Source of the DNA: Chamaecyparis obtusa
Lineage: Eukaryota > Streptophyta > Pinopsida > Cupressales > Cupressaceae
DNA length: 64,000 nt
Direction of reading: 5' to 3'
Assembly: GCA_027943335.1 (NCBI GenBank)
Contig: BSBK01001294.1
Coordinates: 682,001-746,000, forward strand
Of this stretch, positions 43,709-55,431 are shown in pieces. The position numbers were made by a program, and so were the translations under genes. Each line of letters starts with the position of its first letter. Position 1 is the stretch's first letter. The notes beneath the pieces were generated by a model. That model ran no database searches and was not told the origin of the DNA. It worked only from the letters and a program-made list of their open reading frames with translations.

Positions 43709-45640
43709 GCTATCTGTACACCTCTCGCCAGTAGGGTATCTCCTTCCTGACATGTATCATGGCTTTGATGCTATCTCCATGAGGACCCAACTCCTTTGTG
43801 CACTGCAGCTCATCTAGTAGCATCTTTGACTCGCTAAGTCTCTCAAGTGTTGCATCCCACTCATGTCTCAATACTCTCATCTGCCTATCCATCCTCTCAA
43901 TCTATCTCTCTAGACCTGGAACCTGGTTTGCCTGCACCTGTGTAACTGCTGGTCGGACTAGCAGTGCATCAATATCTGGCTCCTCCTTAGCAACATCTCT
44001 CTAAAAATAGGGATCATGTCCCCCGATATCCATGTCTGCCTGCTCATCCTGTGCCTGTACATTCGCTATCTCAGCATCTGGCTCATCCTATACATCATCA
44101 TGAACTTGGCCACCCTGTACAACACCACCCTGTGCCACTAAGACATCTGCCTCATCCTGTCTGTACACCTGTACCTATGCAGCTGGTCCCTGTACTGGGG
44201 CAGCTGCTATCTATACCTAAGCGACTAGTACCTATAATGGAGCTCCTGCAACTGGCTATGCTGGCTATGCCAGAGGCTATCTCTGTCGCTGTCTAGTCGG
44301 GGGAGGCATCAATCCCCTCTGCCTCACTCCACCTCCCCTCATCTGTGGTCCTGCCCTATCCCCTCTCCCTCCATCTCCACCACCATCTCCACCATCTCCT
44401 CCTCCATCTCCCCCACTGTCACCACCACCTCATCTCCCTCACCCACGTCTATCTCTCCCTAGGAGTCTCCCATGTCATCTCTCTGCAGGATCTCTCTCTG
44501 GAGGCCTAGCTGCTAGATCTATAATCCATGGTATCGGAAAGTCTCTCAAGAACTACTCAACATCTGTAGTCATCCTAGGGTCTACCACTGTCTACCTCAT
44601 GGTCCATGCCTAAAATGGCATGTCCACAAACTCCTGTTGACCCGTATCAAAGGATGCCATAGGTCCCCAGTCCCGTCTCTCCTGATGAGTCTTGGCGAAC
44701 TCTGTCACACCCTGGGGCATGCCCTGAACTATGCCAAACTGGTGCAGAACCCAGCCAACCAACTGTCTCTCCAAAATAAAGGGCATTTTCCCTATCAGCT
44801 ACCGTGACTCAAAGCAAAAACTTAGCTACCACTCATCATCCCAAGGCTCACAACCTAAGTACAGTCTCCATGTCATTGTATCTAAAGTATCAAATGTATA
44901 CCGCCAGAACTCTAAATGGCCCAGCTTTTCCTGCAACAAAACTGAGGAATATAAATGAATGTAGGGCTGCCCTGAGCCCCAAAATCTAATAGCCACTGGT
45001 CACGTCACTGTAATGTGCTCCCATGCCCAAACATGGAGCAGTGTCACCCCTGCTGATAGAGATGCACCCCTATGGTACACCACCTGATGCATATCATGAT
45101 AAAGATGTGCTAATAAACAAACCCCCAAGCAAATTGGGTCCCCTCCATCATCCCTTGTAATGTGCGGCCCGATCCAACTGCAAATCCATGTGACCTACGA
45201 TCAGGGCATACAAATCCCCCAATCGCTCTTGCTAAAACTACTGGTAGAGGCTCATACAGATCCACCATGTCCTCCCAGCTAATCTCTCCATCCTCTATAT
45301 CATCATCACCGAAGATAGCTCTGCACTCTGTGACTCCACTGTGCCGATCGTACTAAACCAGCTCACTTGTGATGGGAAGACGAAGGATGCGATATACATC
45401 CTCTAGTGCGACTGTCATCTCCCCTGTCGGAAGATGGAAGGTACTAGTCTTTGAGTGCCATTTCTCTACTAATGTCATCATCATACTAAGATTCACTTGA
45501 ATCTTGGGCGTGTAGATCACGTAATACAACCCAGATGCTCTGATCAGCAGTCTGTCAGTCTCTGATAGTGCCGGTCTCAGATTCTATGTAACGGGATATC
45601 TCTCCTGTGATATTAGAGTATCTATAATATCCTCCTATTC
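43709..45640 (-). pseudogene. Antisense plant mobile domain (PMD) gene, copy 2
   Basis: Same gene as 37330-39490, similar throughout. PMD blocks recur: STFHLPTGEMTVALEDV (about 45420), LEDVYRILRLPIT, DLYEPLPVVLAR (about 45270), SAGVTLLHVWAWEHITVT (about 45030). A one-base loss near 45120 shifts the frame after FAWG. The coiled-coil tail (RHEWDATLERLSESKMLLDEL, about 43860-43790) is open here. The left end was cut by the rearrangement at about 43708. Confidence 0.85.
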
Positions 45641-45899
45641 AAGTCAACAACAATTAGCTATCAGATTTTGATAAACTGATCTATCAATCTATCTATCCTA
45701 TCATAGCAATTTCAAACATGTTTTATCACGTGTTTCAACAAGATAATTCTATCAATTATCTACATTCAAGACTAGTTAACTAGCAACCATGCTACGATGT
45801 TACCTATCTTAATCAAATCGAATCAAAATCAACCGCCGACAGATTAAATCAGCTTATCGACATCAAGTTTGACTTAATTGACTATCTACTTTGATCATA

Positions 45900-46170
45900 T
45901 TCTACCACCTAAAACACATGCGCAGCATTGAAACATGCATGCACAACTTTCTTTCACATTTGCACAAGTTTTCACCTATGCGCAATTTTCCTCCACATTT
46001 GCACAACAATTCTGTATGAATGCCCAAATTTTCATATATGTGAACTTTTATTGCATACTTGCACAGTGCTACTTTTCTACTAGTATGAATGCGCAGCTTC
46101 CCTACACGATTGCACAAAATGTTTTGATTTTCTGCGCAAACGTTGATTGTTTCTGCACCGAAACTGCGCA
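45900..46170 (-). repeat. 21-bp array in the leader of antisense PMD gene, copy 2
   Basis: Counterpart of 39740-40050 with the same phase and more GCGCA cores kept (near 45919, 45979, 46089 and 46133). On the minus strand a frame reads a 7-residue repeat with CKC blocks. Confidence 0.75.
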
Positions 46171-46459
46171 TTCATCCTTCGCCTAAAAAACTCAAAATTT
46201 TCTCATCTAATCTACCATTCCATCTACCCTAAACATGCTAAAATTCTACTCTAACATGCATCAAATAATGAAATCACAAAGCAGGATCGAATCACCTACC
46301 GGTTCACCTGAATCGGGTGGTCGCTAGAAGCGTTTGACCCTCTCAAAGTGGTGATCTGATAGGGGAAATGGCATCCTAGTGGCTCTGCTCTTCTCTCTCT
46401 CATGCTCTGCTCTCCAAAAGACAAGTGTGCATAATGAGCTTATTGTGGATCCCTTAGCC

Positions 46460-46469
46460 CTATTTATAG
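46460..46469 (-). promoter_or_regulatory. TATA box for the antisense PMD gene, copy 2
   Basis: CTATAAATAG on the minus strand, identical to that of copy 1. Confidence 0.7.
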
Positions 46470-46725
46470 CTTGTGGACCCTATGTGCTTGGTGTGTGGAC
46501 CCTACTTCTCATTTTTATTCTATTTCACCCCATTTTCACCCATCTTTTCTCCTGTTTCTTTCGTGAGATTGATTATCCAATAAAAATAAAAATAAAAATT
46601 TCCAATCATCTTTTTTGTTAATCAATCTCTCAAGGGGGCATGCTTAGGTCATTTTAGACATTGTCTGGGGCAGGGGCAAAATACTTGAAATTTTCTTTGA
46701 AACAATGTGACACGCACATTATTTC

Positions 46726-46739
46726 AAAGAGGGGCAAAA
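46726..46739 (+). other. Polypurine tract before LTR-C
   Basis: AAAGAGGGGCAAAA directly precedes TGTATACACT of LTR-C. Confidence 0.88.
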
Positions 46740-47905
46740 TGTATACACTTAAAAATGGCTTCGTTAATTAATTAAATATTTATTATTTAATTAATATTGA
46801 CTTGATAAATTAATTAAATATTTATTATTTAATTAATAATTATTCCTCTATTTATTAAATAAATTATTCAATTTATTTAGTAAATTCATTATAGTCTATT
46901 CCTCTATCCTAAGTCTTCTAATTAGTCGTATTAAAGTGATTTAATTAAATACACAATCACCTAAATAGGACTAAGTTTCCTAGTCCACCTCACCTACCTA
47001 GTCACCTGACACATTACTTTGGCTAAAATAAATAATTATTATTAATTATTTATTAGTAATTATCCTCACCCACACATATCCTATTCTTAAGGGCTATGTG
47101 GCCTCATAGGACTTAGTCTCATGACCACATGTCCTCTCAACAACCAAGTCAAAAGATATTCCCTATTCCTAAGGGGCTTCTCAAGCCACCTCTAAGGGTC
47201 AAAGGTGACTCATAGGACACTTGTGCAAAGAGTCCTCATGAGGAAAAGGTCTCTCCCTCTTTCTCTCTTTGGTCTTTGTGAGACACTTGACATGTGTCTT
47301 TCCCTTCCACCTTCTTCTCCTCCATGTCAATGTGAGAGGAACATCATCCCTATTCTTCCTCTCACATTCCAACTACATCCCTCTTTCTCTCAACTCCTTC
47401 AACCGAGTCAATCCTAGCCCTAGGATCTTCCACCTTTCATTCTCAACTGTAGGATTGTGCCACCTAGGCCTAGATCCTCCAAAACTCTATAAAAGGAGCC
47501 ACATTTCCCCTTTGTGGGCTAATAGGTATTTTGTACTAGGCATTCAAGCATTCAAGCAATCAAGCATCTAAGCATTCTAAGAGAAATCAATCCATATTAT
47601 CATCATTTCATTTGCATTCCATCCATTAGATTGCATAAGCTATTGTGCACTCATTTCATAAAATCTCCACACTTTGGTAGCATCTTGGGAGAAGGCTTCA
47701 TTTGGAAATCTGAGAGCTCAACCTCTTCAAGAAATCAAGGCTAGAAGGACAATGGAGACAAGCTGCATGGTAGGTGAAGGTAATTAATTTAGTTTCATCA
47801 TTTTATAGTTACTTTGTATTCTTCATTGTGTTGCATTAGATTGATTTATTGCCTTTAAATAGTTAATTTATCATCTCTAGTTATTAGACATCTAATTTGC
47901 ATACA
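46740..47905 (+). repeat. LTR-C (3' LTR of the Tat compound)
   Basis: 1166 bp, TGTATACACT to GCATACA, followed by the duplicated GATAA and the LINE endonuclease. TATAAAA near 47488. Confidence 0.95.
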
Positions 47906-47910
47906 GATAA

Positions 47911-48087
47911 TACAAATTCCGATTTCTAGATTCCTATTTTTCCACTAAATTTGACGCTTTCTTCCTTACTAAGTTTAGTTTCCTGTAGTATTATAACTTC
48001 TGATTCAAAGTTTTTAAGATATCTTTTTATAAGTCTTTATTTGTTAGGGGCATTGAAGCCCCTAAAATTCCAAGATGTAACTTTCAT
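47911..48087 (-). pseudogene. LINE ORF2 start: endonuclease N-terminus
   Basis: ATG at 48087 opens MKVTSWNFRGFNAPNK, the usual first block of plant L1 endonucleases, then VIILQETKLS, which holds the catalytic Glu. Two stops are seen (near 48040 and 47950). The ATG overlaps the ORF1 stop by four bases (ATGA). The reading goes on at 20271 beyond the insertion. Confidence 0.9.
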
Positions 48088-51000
48088 TGTTCTTGGGGAA
48101 GGCATTTCCCCTTCCCAATGTTCAAAATATCGACAAGCTTCTGTTGGTTACCTGCATTTCCAGCTATGGTTCTTAATTCATTAGAGGATTTCCTTCCTCT
48201 TTTCTTTTTACTCTTGTTGATGTTGGGGCAAGTTAAAGCTTCCTTGTTTATGGCAATGCCTAGCTGTATGTCCTCATTTATTATACCAAATAGACAGTTC
48301 ATAGATTCTTTTTGAACCTCTGAAACATCATTGATGAAAGGAGATAATTCTATAATATCAGCTTGGATATTGTTCTTCTGACCCTTCCTCTGAATTAATG
48401 AAGGCATCTTCTTGATCTATGATGTCTAGACCAAATGTTTGTACAATGTTGTCCAAATTACCAGACAAATATTTATTTAGAAATTCCATTTCTATGGGAA
48501 TTGAAAAAGTTGGTTCAATATCTTTTTGCTGTAACATCACTAGTTCCTCATTTTCTTTTTCACCCTTTCTATTTAAAAAAATCTTTTTTATCAGAAGTTC
48601 TTTTTGAAGAAATAGTTCTTCTTTGTCACAGATCTCATCAATGAATAGATCCATTAACTCATTTGTAACTGTTTCACCTAAATAGTCTGATATTAAGTTT
48701 ACTTCACAAATGCATTTTTCTTTTCCAGATTCCAAATCTGTAACCATATCCTCAGATGTATTATCCTTTAACTTTGTCATTATAATTAATTTAGAAGTAG
48801 AATCCTCTCTTTGTTCATAATCATGAATATCAGGGATAAAGCTTATTACTTTCCTTTTTTGACATATAAAGTTTTGGATGTCATTTTCCAGAATCTTGTT
48901 ATGATTATGGTTTTCATTAATGTCAAGAACACCAATTTCAGTTCTATTCGGTGTATGTATCTTGTTACTATCCTCATTAAGAAATTCCAGAGTACCCCTG
49001 TTCTCTTCTGAATAATTATTATCTGTATTTACTACAATGATTGGGGATTTGTTGACTAGAAGGTCCACATTTTGGATTTGATATTCCTTATCAAATCTAT
49101 CTTAAAGGACTGATGTTTGAATATTTCTCTTATTAGGGAGAGTTGGTTCAATCTGAGGAGAGTTTGTGGAAATATTATTGATGCTAAAACCTCCTATTTT
49201 ATCAAGGAAGTCCACCCTCATATCCGAGTTAAATGACTTATAATTAGTATCTGTTTAAGATTTCAAATGTCTCATAGAGAGTTCTTTATAGTCCTTAGTG
49301 AAATCATCAATAATGAAGGGATTGATTACTATAAAGCTATTCTTGGTGAGTAACTTGATAGGAAGAATTGATTTCTGTTTGAGAGGCATATTAACTATGA
49401 TAATCTTTCCTGTTCATTTGAAATCATTTTGGGCAATACCAACAAATTTGCCCAGACTATTACCAATAGATTCTAGAACTTCTTGTCCCGGGCATTCTAT
49501 AGGTAAGTTTTTAAGGAGGATAGCTTTGTCCACCCTATAGTCTGGGAGATTTTCTAGTTTAAACAAAGGAATCCAATCAAACACAGTAAAGGACATATTT
49601 CTATACTTAGGACATCCTTCTAATAAAAAAATTTCTTTAAGATTTTTGCTACTGCATTCAATGTAGATAAAAAATTTTAGTAAGAATAGAGATACTTACC
49701 TCTCTTTGCTAGTGAGATTCAAGCCATTCTACTATATCCCTGATTGAGGCACCTATGCCATTCCATCTGCATATAATTCCTAATTCTGCACAAATGTCTT
49801 GAGCATTTTCTGCCATGGAATCCTTAATTTTCAAATTAATAAAATCATTTCCTGATATGACTTGATCAGGGTTTGAATTAGAGTCTTGATGTAATGAAAA
49901 AAGATTTGAATTTCTAGGTTCTACCCTTACCTTTCCCGATCTCCTGTATGGAGGCGAGTAAATAGAAGGATAATCTTTACCAATCTTACTTTCTACCTTT
50001 AACATGTAATTAAAACCAGAATTTGTTTGAGGCCTACCTTTTGGAGTGTGATGTGGAGGGACATAGGGTTTTGTAATATGCTCTGTTCCATAAACAAACT
50101 TCTTGCTCAATCCCTATATAACCCGCCCCTGATCCTTACTTGTAGGGATAAAAACATTGTCTCTTACATTGTTTCTACCAATTTTTTTATGAGGCGGTGT
50201 ATACATGGAATTTTTTATCTCTGTTGAGAGCCTCAAAGTTATTACTCAGAGGTAAAGAAAATGTATCTTGGCATTTGAATATAAACTTTCTACCATTGTG
50301 CTTTGCCCTTTTAGCATTTTGGCGTGTCGTAGGTAACCAAGTGTTTTTTGGTGTAGGGATTTGTAGCTCCCATGTAAGTGCCCTAGATTCCATTCTAGGG
50401 GAAGTTTGCAAATTAACCCTATTCCTGGAAGGATGGCAATTCCTGGCACCCATCACATATTTAGTTCTATCGAAACAAGCCAAATGAGCATCAAGTGAGT
50501 TCGTGGTAAAGATTTTTGTCATTGCCCATTTCTCTTTATTCCACTTAACTAGATGCCCATCGGGCAAATTTCCCTCAGTAATCCCAGGAGGCACATGAGT
50601 ATCTTTCAATCTATCTTCCCCCAATGTAGTAAAGGGATCATAAGAGCTTAGTGCCAGATTGGACCAAGATTGCAGATCCTTTGCGATCCCAGGGTTAGAA
50701 AATTGACATGCTGCATATTTAGTTTTAGAAAAAAATTCAAATTGATAGTCCAAAGATTGAACACTGAAAATTTTTGGAACCACAGTCTTACTTCTTACCA
50801 ATTTCCTGTAACGGGCTTGAACCTCTGAACTAGGGCATAGATCATTCAACAAGAAACCCTTATTTCGAATAGTCTCTACTTTCCTGCATTAGTTTCCTCA
50901 TTTAAACTTTTCTCCTTTTGTTTCTTAATAAAAATTTTCAGATGGTCATATGAAGGTCTACTAGACCTCATGTCTGGTTTTCTGCATTCTCTCATTTTAT

Positions 51001-51166
51001 GCCCATATAAATAACAATTAAAACAATGCCCAGTAAAAACCGATTGCTCTTCTTGATTAATATTCTTGCAAAAAGGTACCTCAGGAACTTCCTTCGCGAC
51101 CCCTTGGTGCAAATCGTGTGAAGCCATGAGCATAATCTTCGCGTCATCCACGAGATTCGCAACCAT
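48084..51166 (-). pseudogene. LINE ORF1 (Gag-like, CCHC and DUF4283-like)
   Basis: ORF1 begins near 51166 (MVANLVDDAK). An intact zinc knuckle C-F-N-C-Y-L-Y-G-H-K-M-R-E-C lies at about 50990-51030. Long polar parts follow (50852-50187 and 50110-49709). Next is a DUF4283-like block with DWIPLFKLENLPDYRV and IGNSLGKFVGI (49590-49430), then an acidic stretch (49068-48358). The C-terminus has a basic KKKRGRKS patch (about 48200) and ends CAATGA at 48084, overlapping ORF2. Frame changes occur near 50870, 50150, 49650 and 48380, with stops near 49250 and 49100. ORF1 proteins bind LINE RNA. The knuckle stands before the DUF4283-like block. Confidence 0.8.
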
Positions 51167-51506
51167 GTTAATTTTAGTCCAATAAACAAAGAAAAGAAAA
51201 AATTAATTAATCTTCATAACATTAAATTTTTTATAATTAATATTTTTTCTAACAATTATTTATTGAAAATATTAATCAATGTTTTGAAACAACTTCAACA
51301 CTATTTTACATTTAAAAATGGTACTTTAATAAAATTGGTTTAATTTGTGATTTTTATGTAAAAATTATTTGAAATACAATTTTAATTTATTTAATAATTT
51401 AATTACAATTATGTTCAATTTAATACTTTATAAATTTTTTTATATTCAATTTGTCTTTTTCTCTTTTTATTCTATAGCTCAATATATCTCCCTTTCTATC
51501 TTTTTA

Positions 51507-51507
<1 letters not shown>

Positions 51508-51545
<38 letters not shown>
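51508..51545. repeat. (TC)n microsatellite
   Basis: About 19 TC units without interruption, inside a wider pyrimidine-rich tract to about 51690. Confidence 0.95.
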
Positions 51546-51547
<2 letters not shown>

Positions 51548-52469
51548 CCCTTTCTTTATTTCACTCTCCCTCTCTAAATCCTCTCTTTCTCTCATTTTGT
51601 CTAATTTTCTTCCCATCTTGTTTTTTGTTTCCCTTTCCCTTTTCTATCCTTTTTTTATCATCTTTCTTTCTCTATCTCGTATATACTAGAAGTAGTATTA
51701 ACAAATTAGAACTGTGGAACATAATTATATTCTTGGTTGAAAGGATTTGTTTTGATTATGTTTTGATTCATATTGATTTGAAGCTATCAATTCACTATTG
51801 ATGCTTTTATTGCAAAAACAACATCATGCCAAGTAATTGACCTCATGTACGACAAAGTGTTTGCAAAAAAAGACCAAACTATTGGATGACTATGTGCATT
51901 ATGAGTGGATGATTGTGTTGGAGTTGTTCTCATTGGCTTTGAGTAAGTTGGTGCAGTGATATTTTGTGTGATTTTTAATTCGTGATGCACACATGGAAGG
52001 AGAGTAGAAAAGAAGGGATGATTCATGGATTTCACTATAGGTATTAATGGTCTTCCCATTATAGGAGGAGTAATTATTTTTGCTCTTACAAGTACACAAA
52101 ATAAAAGTTATTGGAGAGGGGATACAAAATGTATGGTGATATCTCTTTCATTATAATGTTGGGTAAGAAGTGTGATAAATGAGAGTGGGTGATATCTTTT
52201 TAATTATGGTGTTGGCTAAGAAGTGTGAAAAGTAAAATAGTTTAATTTTTTTTCTCATTTAAGTATATATGTGTATTTAAAAGCAATCTTTTATTAAAAT
52301 TCACTAATGACATTATGGATGATGCACATATGGCATGGGAGTAGAAAAGAAGGGATGAATTATTCTTCCCATCCAAGGAGTAATTATTTGTTCTCCTCCT
52401 CACATAAAATAAAAAATATTAGGAAGGGGGGGATAAAATGTTTGGGTGATATCTCATGTTGGTTAATAA

Positions 52470-52470
<1 letters not shown>

Positions 52471-52512
<42 letters not shown>
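52471..52512. repeat. Compound (TG)n(AG)n microsatellite
   Basis: Nine TG units directly followed by about 12 AG units. Confidence 0.95.
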
Positions 52513-53298
52513 GTAAAAATTTATAGGTATTGCACTATAAAATGTAAGGAAAAGAAAGGTCAAAATCTTGTTTAGTTGACCTTCCATACCTCTTGGACAT
52601 ACCCATTGCACAATAAGGTGTGATTGCTAGTTTTATATATTTAAAGTTCATCTTATAACTTTAGTTCATTAATGCACAATGAATCGATAGACAAGTGGGA
52701 TGGCATTGAGAACTGGAAAACATAAAATAGATATCTTATTCCCTTAATCCTAACTAATGTTTATTGAAATAAATTATGAAATCAAAGTTTTTTATTTTTA
52801 GTGTAAAAAATCGCGATAACCAATTTTTTGGGGTTCTGTGAGATTTGTTGTGTCCTAAATATTTTCAAGCTGCCAAATGGGTTTTTCAATGTGCAATGAG
52901 TTTTAAAAGAGGGATCTAGAGTTTTACTCTAATTTTATTGATAATTATCTGGTAAGGGTTATTTTAAATTTTATTTATTCATATGAATTAGAATTATACA
53001 AGAGATGGATCATAAAATTTGGTCTAAAATTTAATACAAACTAGCACTCATATTTTAGTAAGAAGATATTTGTTTAATTATTAGAAGATGGATATAAACT
53101 AAGAACTTGACAAAATATATTTGATACAAACTTGTAAATATGTGATTACAATTGAGTCATTATGAATGGAGAATTTTGTATGCATTTTTACATGTGAAAG
53201 TAAGCTTTGCAAAAAAATGTATCACAAGAAACATGAAAGTAAAAAAAAATATTTTTGTTCTGGAACTCCTAAAATTGATTTAATTAAAATATTTATGT

Positions 53299-53317
53299 AC
53301 ACACACACACACACACA
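53299..53317. repeat. (AC)n microsatellite
   Basis: TAC followed by about nine AC units, ending at CATAT just before the LTR-like start at 53321. Confidence 0.9.
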
Positions 53318-53320
53318 TAT

Positions 53321-54172
53321 TGTTAGGATTAGGTAATACTAAGAGGGGGGGTGAATCAGTATTACAACACTTTAATTTAAACTTCAACCAATTGTAAATA
53401 AACCATATGAATGCAGAAATGAAAAGAACATAAGTACACAACACATAACTCATAACACCGTGATTTGTTTTCGAGGAAACCGTGGCGAAGGGAAAACCCC
53501 AGTGGGGATGGTACCCACAACTATGCACTAAAATATAGTATCTATGTTAGGAGATCTAGCCTTGTTAGGAGCTGAGTATTACATAGTACATTTCCTTGTA
53601 AGAGGAATACAAAACCATGTTAGGGGTATACAAAAACCCTATTAAAGGTGGTGAGCTTACAACTCTTACAATTAGAATACTATCACAAAGTGTTCTTCAA
53701 ATAGTGAACAATACAAGCATCTGTTATGCTTAGATAGTTCCAATTATATCTCTATCAAACACTGATCTCCCATCTGCTCTCTGCTCTCAAATTCACATCC
53801 ATCATGTCATCATCAAAATCACACTTATCACTTCCAAAAAATACTCTATACTTATATTAATTCTGCCATCTAGTCAGCTCTCAAAATACATTATAACACA
53901 TAATAATTACTTATGCAAATGATCAACATAGAGTCGACGATCATATATTACCAAAGTGTCGGTAATGTACACCATCCATCTGACTTATCACGTTAACATA
54001 CCAACTAACCTTCCCTTAATCATCGCATTTGTTCATATGCCATGTTTCACTGATTCTCTGTCTTCGCATACCTTCACAATACTATATCTTCTTGATATCA
54101 ACTCCAAAACATGTGTGACCTTAACTAGAGGTCCTATATATCCCAAAATGTCTTCATTTTATCTTTGCAATC
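53321..54172 (-). repeat. Probable LTR remnant, minus orientation
   Basis: Starts TGTTAGGATTAGG, followed by CTAAGAGGGGGGGTGAATC; the same kind of start is seen at 12013. Further in, a block with GAGGAAACCGTGGCGAAGGG and CCCCAGTGGGGATGG (about 53475-53515) is the only GC-rich part. No primer site lies to its left, so it is solo or truncated. The right end is set by the next LTR and is not proven. Confidence 0.45.
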
Positions 54173-55365
54173 TGTTAGGGATTTTTCTAGTCTTAGGATA
54201 GATTTTAGATAAAAGGGGCTCCAAGTTTACAAGAAAAGCCTAATTGCTAAGGATTGGATAAGATCCTTCTTCATTTTTGAGTTCCACACACACCCAGGCA
54301 GGTATTACCTTGATAAATGACTGTAAATATAGTTTTAAAAGGTGGACACTTATTTTGTTGTCTTGATATAGCCCTACTGAACTATTTTGAGAAACTATGA
54401 CTTGAAACTACAGCAGAAATCAATGGTATAAGGACTTTCATCCTTCTTCCTTTTAAGGAGGGATAACCTTTATGATTCTCTCTTTTTAGAATCAGTAGAA
54501 TAAAAGATTGAATCCTAGAAACAACCTTAATCAATCATATTCAAGAAACTTTTAAACATCAAAATAATAAATCATAGAAGATTTTCAAATTTGTTTTAAC
54601 TTCTGAGTCGAAAGATAGAATGTAAAGTTGAAACAGACAATCTAGACCAGTGCCTTATCTATTGGGCAAAAGGAATCTAAACATATACCTACAAAAGAAG
54701 TTCAAGAATAATACATTAACATGCCTTGCATATCATACAATTTCAAACAGATTGCCTTACAAACCATTCTTTTAACTTGATATCATTATCATCAAATTTC
54801 CACAAATATAATTACTCCTAGGAACAAATTATGAGAAATTTTATTTCTTTCCTTGAAAGAAACTCATAAATCTGTGCCACACCAGATATATATTAAATGC
54901 CTAACACATAAAACATACAAGAGTAAGCATACAAGATAGAAAGACAACAACAATATAAGGCAGAAATTGCACTGTATTCATATTGAAATCAAATTTACAG
55001 TAATATATTCAAACCTCTTTACTCAAAGAAACCAGACAAAAATTGTAAAAGTCTGTCTCGGAGCAACAAGTCTTTCTGTTCTATATTTTTCACCTCCCTC
55101 TTGAAAGAAACTCTTAAAACTATATATATATGGTTTGACCATCTTGGAATTCCCCTAAAAAGATGGGAATGCAACAAGCTTCAGATGGTCAAAACCCTAG
55201 CCCTAAAGCATAAAAAACAAAATGCAGTACAATTAGGTGGTGGAAAGGCAAAGAATCCTTGACTTGCAGCATCCTCCGCTGTTGTTGTTGACACCTTTGC
55301 TTGAAAGCATTAATAACCCTATAGTAGCCAAAAAGAAAGTTGGTGACCGCCAACTTCAGCTAACA
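54173..55365 (-). repeat. Probable 3' LTR
   Basis: 1193 bp with matching 6-bp inverted ends TGTTAG and CTAACA. A minus-strand TATATATATAG lies near 55120, about 245 bp from its U3 start, and GAAGATTGGTGAG, a weak purine tract, lies just outside (55366-55378). No partner LTR is in the window, so the call is provisional. Confidence 0.5.
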
Positions 55366-55431
55366 CTCACCAATCTTCAAGAAAATTGATGACCCCTGCC
55401 CTCAAAATATGTGTCAACATCAGGATGCCTT

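Larger units (their letters stand above)
20272..47905 (+). mobile_element. 27.6-kb Tat-lineage Ty3/gypsy compound with three LTRs
   Basis: Bounded by LTR-A (20272-21453) and LTR-C (46740-47905), with target duplication GATAA on both sides, so the whole block entered, or now stands, as one insertion in the LINE. A third LTR (B, 40608-41781) lies inside. The A-to-B part has primer site, leader, RT, RNase H, archaeal-type RNase H, integrase and a 3' part with an antisense PMD gene. The B-to-C part is a scrambled, shortened copy. No gag or protease is visible. A 9.1-kb element (24936-34068) is nested in pol. Dual RNase H order supports the Tat lineage. Confidence 0.9.
47906..51190 (-). mobile_element. 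Plant L1-type LINE, 5' part
   Basis: Continuation of the LINE at 14434-20271. On the minus strand it starts near 51190 and contains ORF1 and the start of ORF2 (endonuclease). The exact 5' end and the outer target duplication were not found. Confidence 0.88.
51191..53320. other. AT-rich spacer with microsatellites and a diverged duplication
   Basis: No gene is supported. It holds (TC)n at 51508-51545, (TG)n(AG)n at 52471-52512 and (AC)n at 53299-53317. A segment at 51983-52170 recurs, diverged, at 52321-52480. Frames across the TC tract are low-complexity artefacts. It is presumably the genomic target flanking the LINE. Confidence 0.6.

Noticed and set aside
51369..51689. 106-codon ORF with Ser/Leu runs
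   Set aside because: Caused by the (TC)n microsatellite and pyrimidine tract.
53280..53528. 82-codon minus ORF
   Set aside because: Runs through the (AC)n repeat and the LTR-like GC block; no conserved domain.
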